NCBI GenBank assembly: GCA_013298875.1
Contig: JAAFJH010000013.1
Span: 465-40,010, forward strand
Reading direction: 5' to 3'
Length of the DNA stretch: 39,546 nt
DNA from: Synechococcales cyanobacterium bin2.concoct.b11b12b14.033
GTDB lineage: Bacteria > Cyanobacteriota > Vampirovibrionia > Caenarcaniphilales > Caenarcanaceae
Shown here: in pieces, positions 35,737-39,546 of the stretch
Numbering within the stretch: the first letter of the stretch is position 1
Layout of the letters: every line of letters starts with the position of its first letter
Program-made: the position numbers and the translations under genes
Notes under the pieces: model-generated
Database searches by the model: none
What the model was told of the DNA's origin: nothing
Seen by the model: only the letters and a program-made list of their open reading frames with translations

Positions 35737-36228
35737 ATGAGCAAAAAACTGAGTTTGAAAAGTTCAATTTTTCTGATAGCTTGTGTAGTTGGCCTAAGTG
35801 GTTGTATAGCTAGCAATCAAGAAATTAACACCTCTCAAAATGCTGATATTTCGGCCAAAATTAAGTTTAAAAATAAAAACAAAAAGAAAGAAAAGAAAAT
35901 GAGCGATTTACAAATTACCGATGATGTCAGTGGATCTGGTGCTTTAGCTGAAAAAGGTAAAAAAATATCGGTGCATTATACGGGTACTTTATATCCATCA
36001 GGTGAAAAATTTGATAGTTCTGTCGACCGTGGACAACCTTTTGAATTTACTTTAGGAGTCGGCCAGGTTATTAAAGGTTGGGATGAAGGTTTTGCAGGCA
36101 TGAAAGTTGGCGGAAAAAGAACATTAATTATTCCTCCAGATATGGCATATGGTTCAAGTGGGGCTGGTGGTGCGATTCCTCCTAATGCAACTTTAAAATT
36201 TGAAGTCGAACTTTTAGGCGTAAAATAA
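35737..36228 (+). CDS. FKBP-type peptidyl-prolyl isomerase lipoprotein
   Basis: The N-terminus is a lipoprotein signal with lipobox LSGC (20-23), so mature protein would be lipid-anchored at C23. A Lys-rich linker (about 42-55) leads to a complete FKBP domain (about 57-163) with [17 protein letters not shown], a [18 protein letters not shown] loop and [17 protein letters not shown]. FKBPs speed up proline isomerisation, here probably on exported proteins. The next gene starts 1 bp after its stop, so the two are probably cotranslated. Confidence 0.94.
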   Translation: MSKKLSLKSSIFLIACVVGLSGCIASNQEINTSQNADISAKIKFKNKNKKKEKKMSDLQITDDVSGSGALAEKGKKISVHYTGTLYPSGEKFDSSVDRGQPFEFTLGVGQVIKGWDEGFAGMKVGGKRTLIIPPDMAYGSSGAGGAIPPNATLKFEVELLGVK

Positions 36229-36229
36229 A

Positions 36230-36787
36230 ATGTCTGGAGAAAAGCCAAGCCTCCCATCTAATGATAAAAAGCCCATTTTAATTATTTTAGTAATTACTTT
36301 TTTGCTAAGTGGGCTTGGCTTTACGCTTAATAAATTTAAAAATACTGGTGTTAGCAAGTCAATTAAAGGTACTGAGTCTATTAGCTTAGATTTGTGGCTA
36401 GATGAAGTTCCAACTACTAATAGTAAATTGTTTAAAAATAATGACTATACTAATTTAATTATTCGTAATCGCCCGCATGGAAAGCTAAAAATTACTAGTT
36501 CTAACTGTATTCCCTTAACAACCAAACGTTTTTATTTAAGACGGGTGAGTGTTCCAACTGATGAAGAACCAATGACTGAGCCTTTTGCAGAACCTTTCTT
36601 GTGGCAATGTCGGTTAACTTTACTTGATAATCAAGCTCTTTCAACCGAAAATGGATATTTATCGCATGGTAATCAGCTTAAAATGGGAACTCGTATTTCT
36701 TTGGAAGGTGCAAATTACCGAGTAGACGGTTTTATTGTTAATATTCAGTCAACTAAAAATATTAAAAAGGAAGAGCAAGTTAAGTAA
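36230..36787 (+). CDS. Membrane-anchored protein, possible DUF4330 family
   Basis: It starts 1 bp after the FKBP stop codon. One hydrophobic anchor (about 14-32) follows a Pro/Lys-rich cytoplasmic tip, and the outer domain is about 140 residues. The phrase NDYTNLIIRNRPHGKLKITS and a Gly-terminated beta strand pattern resemble DUF4330 proteins, known mostly from cyanobacteria. I rate that match as weak. The tight coupling suggests it is exported together with the FKBP. Confidence 0.7.
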   Translation: MSGEKPSLPSNDKKPILIILVITFLLSGLGFTLNKFKNTGVSKSIKGTESISLDLWLDEVPTTNSKLFKNNDYTNLIIRNRPHGKLKITSSNCIPLTTKRFYLRRVSVPTDEEPMTEPFAEPFLWQCRLTLLDNQALSTENGYLSHGNQLKMGTRISLEGANYRVDGFIVNIQSTKNIKKEEQVK

Positions 36788-36814
36788 AATAACTTAAAAA
36801 ATCAAAATTGTAAT

Positions 36815-36823
36815 TGCTATAAT
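36815..36823 (+). promoter_or_regulatory. Extended -10 promoter element
   Basis: TGCTATAAT carries the TGn extension followed by a perfect -10 box, 31 bp before the ATG at 36855. No -35 box is apparent, which suits an extended -10 promoter. Confidence 0.4.
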
Positions 36824-36854
36824 AATTTGACTAATTTGAGCAAATACTAACTTC

Positions 36855-38102
36855 ATGAAAAAACAATCGTTTGTAATTATATTATTGAGCTTATTATTGA
36901 TAGGAAAATATGCTGTTTGGGCTGATGAGAAGCCAAATAAAGCTGAAACAATTGAGCAAAATAATGATGAAGATAGTACTTCTACTGATAATTTTACAAA
37001 AGAGTTTCGAGAAAAAAATAAACCTTTGTTTAATGATGAAAACCTAGAAGTTTATTTATTAAAGTCTAAAATGAATTTGAATTTTATTAACGGTAAATAC
37101 ACACCCTATAAAATATATTTCTTAAACCGCTCCAATAGCCGATTAGAAACCAAATTTGTCATTTATAATTTAATACCATAAGCCGAAGCTATTCACCAAG
37201 CAACTCAGGTAGCAGCCTATCAAGCCCAAAAAAGTGTCAGGCAATCTAATGCTTGGTCTGCTAATGGTGGCTTAATAGGTGTTGGCCTCTCTATGGCAGC
37301 TGAAAGTAAAGCTAAATCCATTATTAATAGCCAAGATAAAACAGTAAATTTTTTAAATACCAAATTATTAGATGATAAACAAAATTACTTAAGCTTCGAT
37401 CTAGATGGAAAAGATGAAGAAAAAAGCTATTTATTTTTAATGCCAAAAAAATTAAGTACTAATAATACTTCTTCTACTAAAAAAGCCTCAAGTAAAGTCT
37501 CAGTGGAAGAGAATAATGAAGAGATTCAATTAACTATTTGCTATAAGTCTTCTTCAACTGAGGAAAAATGCTTTAATAATAATATAGAAAGTACTATTAC
37601 CGAAAATATTTTTAAAACTGACAAAGCTTGGACAAATGCTTATAAAGACAATAAAATAGACGATAATTTAGGAGCTGGTGTTTACGTCGATTTAGAACCC
37701 ATTACTGCTAAAAAAATAAGAGAAAAAGAAGAGAAAGTATCCCAAAATAGTAAAACTACTAAATTAGTTGAATTCTTGGCAAATAGCTCATCTGATAATT
37801 TAATTAATCCTAAAAATAATACTTTATATATTCTACAAAATATTAAAAATTTACCTAATGTAAACTCATTAGAATTTGTAAGATTAACCGCTGATCAAAA
37901 ACAAAATTACCGTAAAATTACTAATACAAGAATTCCAGTTAAAACTAAAATCGATGATAAAAAACAAATTTATATTAGTAATTTAAATATTTTACAAGCT
38001 GGTGGAGAGTATTTAATTTTAGATAAAAATACAGATTTAGTTTATGACTTTACAATTGAGAAACCCGCAGTAGTAAAGCCTAAAACCAATAAAACTAAAT
38101 AA
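36855..38102 (+). pseudogene. Secreted protein gene interrupted by an in-frame TAA
   Basis: A signal peptide (about 1-23, ending VWADE) opens a protein of 108 residues that stops at TAA 37179-37181. The same frame then runs on without another stop to 38102, starting AEAIHQATQVAAYQAQKS. The parts read as one 415-residue secreted protein, with a short hydrophobic Gly-rich segment (GGLIGVGLSMAA) at about 138. The second part alone could restart at 37293. A single substitution explains the break. The product is unrecognised and Asn/Lys/Ser-rich. Confidence 0.65.
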
Positions 38103-38126
38103 ACAATCAATTTAATATAAAAAATT

Positions 38127-39546
38127 GTGAATTGGTGGAAAAATATATTTAAAGTTGGCTTATTAATGGGCTTAAGCAAGGTGATTGGCTTTGCACGAGA
38201 TTTATTAATTGCTGCTTTTTTTGGTACCTCTAAATTAGCAGATGCTTTTAATTTTGCTTATTTATTTACGGGTAATATTTTTATTTTATTGGGCGGCGTT
38301 AATGGACCTTTTCATTCATCCTTAATTGCCAGCTTGCCAACTGAAAATAATAAAGAAAAGCAAAATCAAGTTTTTACGCAAAGTATTTTAATTAGTTTTT
38401 TGGCTTTTTTGATTTTAAGTTTATTTTTTACTTGGGGCTCAGCGTGGTATTTACCTTTAATTCTGGGCGACCAAAAAAGCTTAATTTTAGAAACGACTAA
38501 GCAAATTCAATTAATGTGGCCAGTTTTTATTTTGTCGGGTCCAATTGGTATTTTATTCGGAGCCAGTGCTTCTAAACAGGATTATTTTTGGCCAAGTATT
38601 AGTCCTTTAATTAATAGCTTTTGTTTAATATTTATTTTATTAGTTTTTTATAAACAATTAGGGGTTTTAAGCTTAGGCTTAGGTTATTCATTGGGAGCAG
38701 TGGCTCAATTCTTTATACAATTTTATCATTGCCAAAAAGTCGGTTTTAAATTGATTAAGGTTAAATTTAGCGAAAATTGGCTTGAAATCAGGAAGTTTAT
38801 TTTTATATTATTGCCCGCTTTGCTTAGTAGTAGCATTGGAAGCCTAAATGTTTATATTGATAGTTTTTTCTGTGCCAATTTGCCGGAAGGAAGCTGGACA
38901 GCAATTTTAATGGCTAATCGTTTAATTCAATTACCTTTTGGTATTTTAGTTGGGTCCGCCTTACTTTCCTTTTTGCCCAGAGCGAGGAGTTTGAAAGATA
39001 ATATAAATGACTTCACGCAAAATTTAAGCCAAGAAATTATTAATTTATTACGTTTATTAATTCCAGCTAGTATTTTAACTTTAGTTTTAGCTAAGCCTTT
39101 AATTCAAATTCTCTTTCAGAGAGGAAGTTTTGACTCTAATTCGACTAATTTGGTTAATTTGGCTTTAATTGGTTTAAGTGTTAGTTTAATTAGTGCTTTG
39201 CCACGTGAAATTTATACTAGGGCTTTTTATGCATTGGGAGATAGTAAGTGGCCATTTTATATTAGTTTATTATCTTTAATTTGGAATGCTTTATTTGATT
39301 ATTTATTAGTACAAAATTTTCAGGTTTTAGGTATTGCTTTTAGTACCTCAATTACAGCTTTAATCAATTCAATTTTATTAGCAATTTGTTTGTATAAGCA
39401 ATTTAAAATTAATATTTTTGTCGGTAGTTTTATACTTAAAATATTATGGCTTTGCTTGATTGGAAGCTTAAGTTATTTAGTTTGTAATTTTGTTTTTAAT
39501 TATCTTGAAAATGTAACCTTATTAAATAATTTACCGAAAATTAATT
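38127..39546 (+). CDS. murJ: Lipid II flippase MurJ, 3' end cut by window edge
   Basis: MurJ flips lipid II across the membrane for peptidoglycan synthesis. From GTG 38127 an open frame of 473 codons runs to the edge. GFARDLLIAAFFGTSKLADA (about 18-37) is the TM1 signature. RGSFDS near 332 and REIYTRAFYALGDSKWP near 354 are the other conserved blocks. Most of a 14-helix protein is present, with the last helices outside the window. Confidence 0.92.
   Translation, partial: MNWWKNIFKVGLLMGLSKVIGFARDLLIAAFFGTSKLADAFNFAYLFTGNIFILLGGVNGPFHSSLIASLPTENNKEKQNQVFTQSILISFLAFLILSLFFTWGSAWYLPLILGDQKSLILETTKQIQLMWPVFILSGPIGILFGASASKQDYFWPSISPLINSFCLIFILLVFYKQLGVLSLGLGYSLGAVAQFFIQFYHCQKVGFKLIKVKFSENWLEIRKFIFILLPALLSSSIGSLNVYIDSFFCANLPEGSWTAILMANRLIQLPFGILVGSALLSFLPRARSLKDNINDFTQNLSQEIINLLRLLIPASILTLVLAKPLIQILFQRGSFDSNSTNLVNLALIGLSVSLISALPREIYTRAFYALGDSKWPFYISLLSLIWNALFDYLLVQNFQVLGIAFSTSITALINSILLAICLYKQFKINIFVGSFILKILWLCLIGSLSYLVCNFVFNYLENVTLLNNLPKIN

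Noticed and set aside
1-39546. CRISPR array, rRNA operon or prophage
   Set aside because: No regularly spaced short repeats, rRNA sequence or phage structural genes were seen on either strand.

Overview
This is an AT-rich bacterial chromosomal window carrying about 30 intact genes, two tRNAs, three broken genes and several dispersed repeats. Many starts are TTG or GTG and most genes lack an obvious Shine-Dalgarno sequence. The gene set combines a glutamyl-tRNA reductase (C5 haem route), GatA, the beta subunit of a 2-oxoacid:ferredoxin oxidoreductase, a saccharopine-dehydrogenase-like protein, a SctQ/FliM-FliN-type C-ring protein, MurJ and a stand-alone nitric oxide synthase. This would fit a non-photosynthetic relative of the Cyanobacteria (Melainabacteria/Vampirovibrionia-like), but that placement is inference and not proven.

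Layout. 1-3178 (minus): a partial alpha-solenoid protein running off the left edge, an unknown 341-aa protein and a small membrane protein. 3309-7156 (plus): a MutL ATPase fused to an HNH nuclease domain, then an unknown 591-aa protein. 7157-7513: a C-rich repeat between two 63-bp direct repeats. 7514-11267 (minus): SctQ/FliM-FliN-like protein, LuxC-like acyl-CoA reductase, FtsB/DivIC-like protein and saccharopine-dehydrogenase-like protein. 11268-12824: a small Pro/Ser-rich gene and its frameshifted duplicate, with a C-rich element with terminal inverted repeats between them. 12825-19593: tRNA-Lys, an SDR oxidoreductase, dapB, hemA, tyrS, a soluble histidine kinase and surE. 19774-21782: nitric oxide synthase translationally coupled to a UPF0126/TRIC-like membrane protein. 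21800-26589: grxD, rpsT, rimI, a 787-bp inverted-repeat element, recN, tRNA-Thr and ribF. 26590-27966: another repeat and a decayed gene. 27967-33197: an ABC exporter half, a secreted protein, a rhomboid protease and korB. 33334-39546: a membrane-anchored protein, gatA, a lipoprotein FKBP with a downstream partner, a secreted-protein gene interrupted by TAA, and murJ running off the right edge.

The two most unusual items are the MutL-HNH fusion, where an HNH nuclease replaces the normal MutL dimerisation/endonuclease domain, and the nitric oxide synthase operon with its overlapping membrane-protein gene and odd leader. The repeats also show a pattern: C-rich elements sit between the two arms of larger direct or inverted duplications at three separate sites. 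Most genes encode housekeeping functions (translation, haem, cell wall, DNA repair) and are arranged singly or in pairs rather than in long operons.
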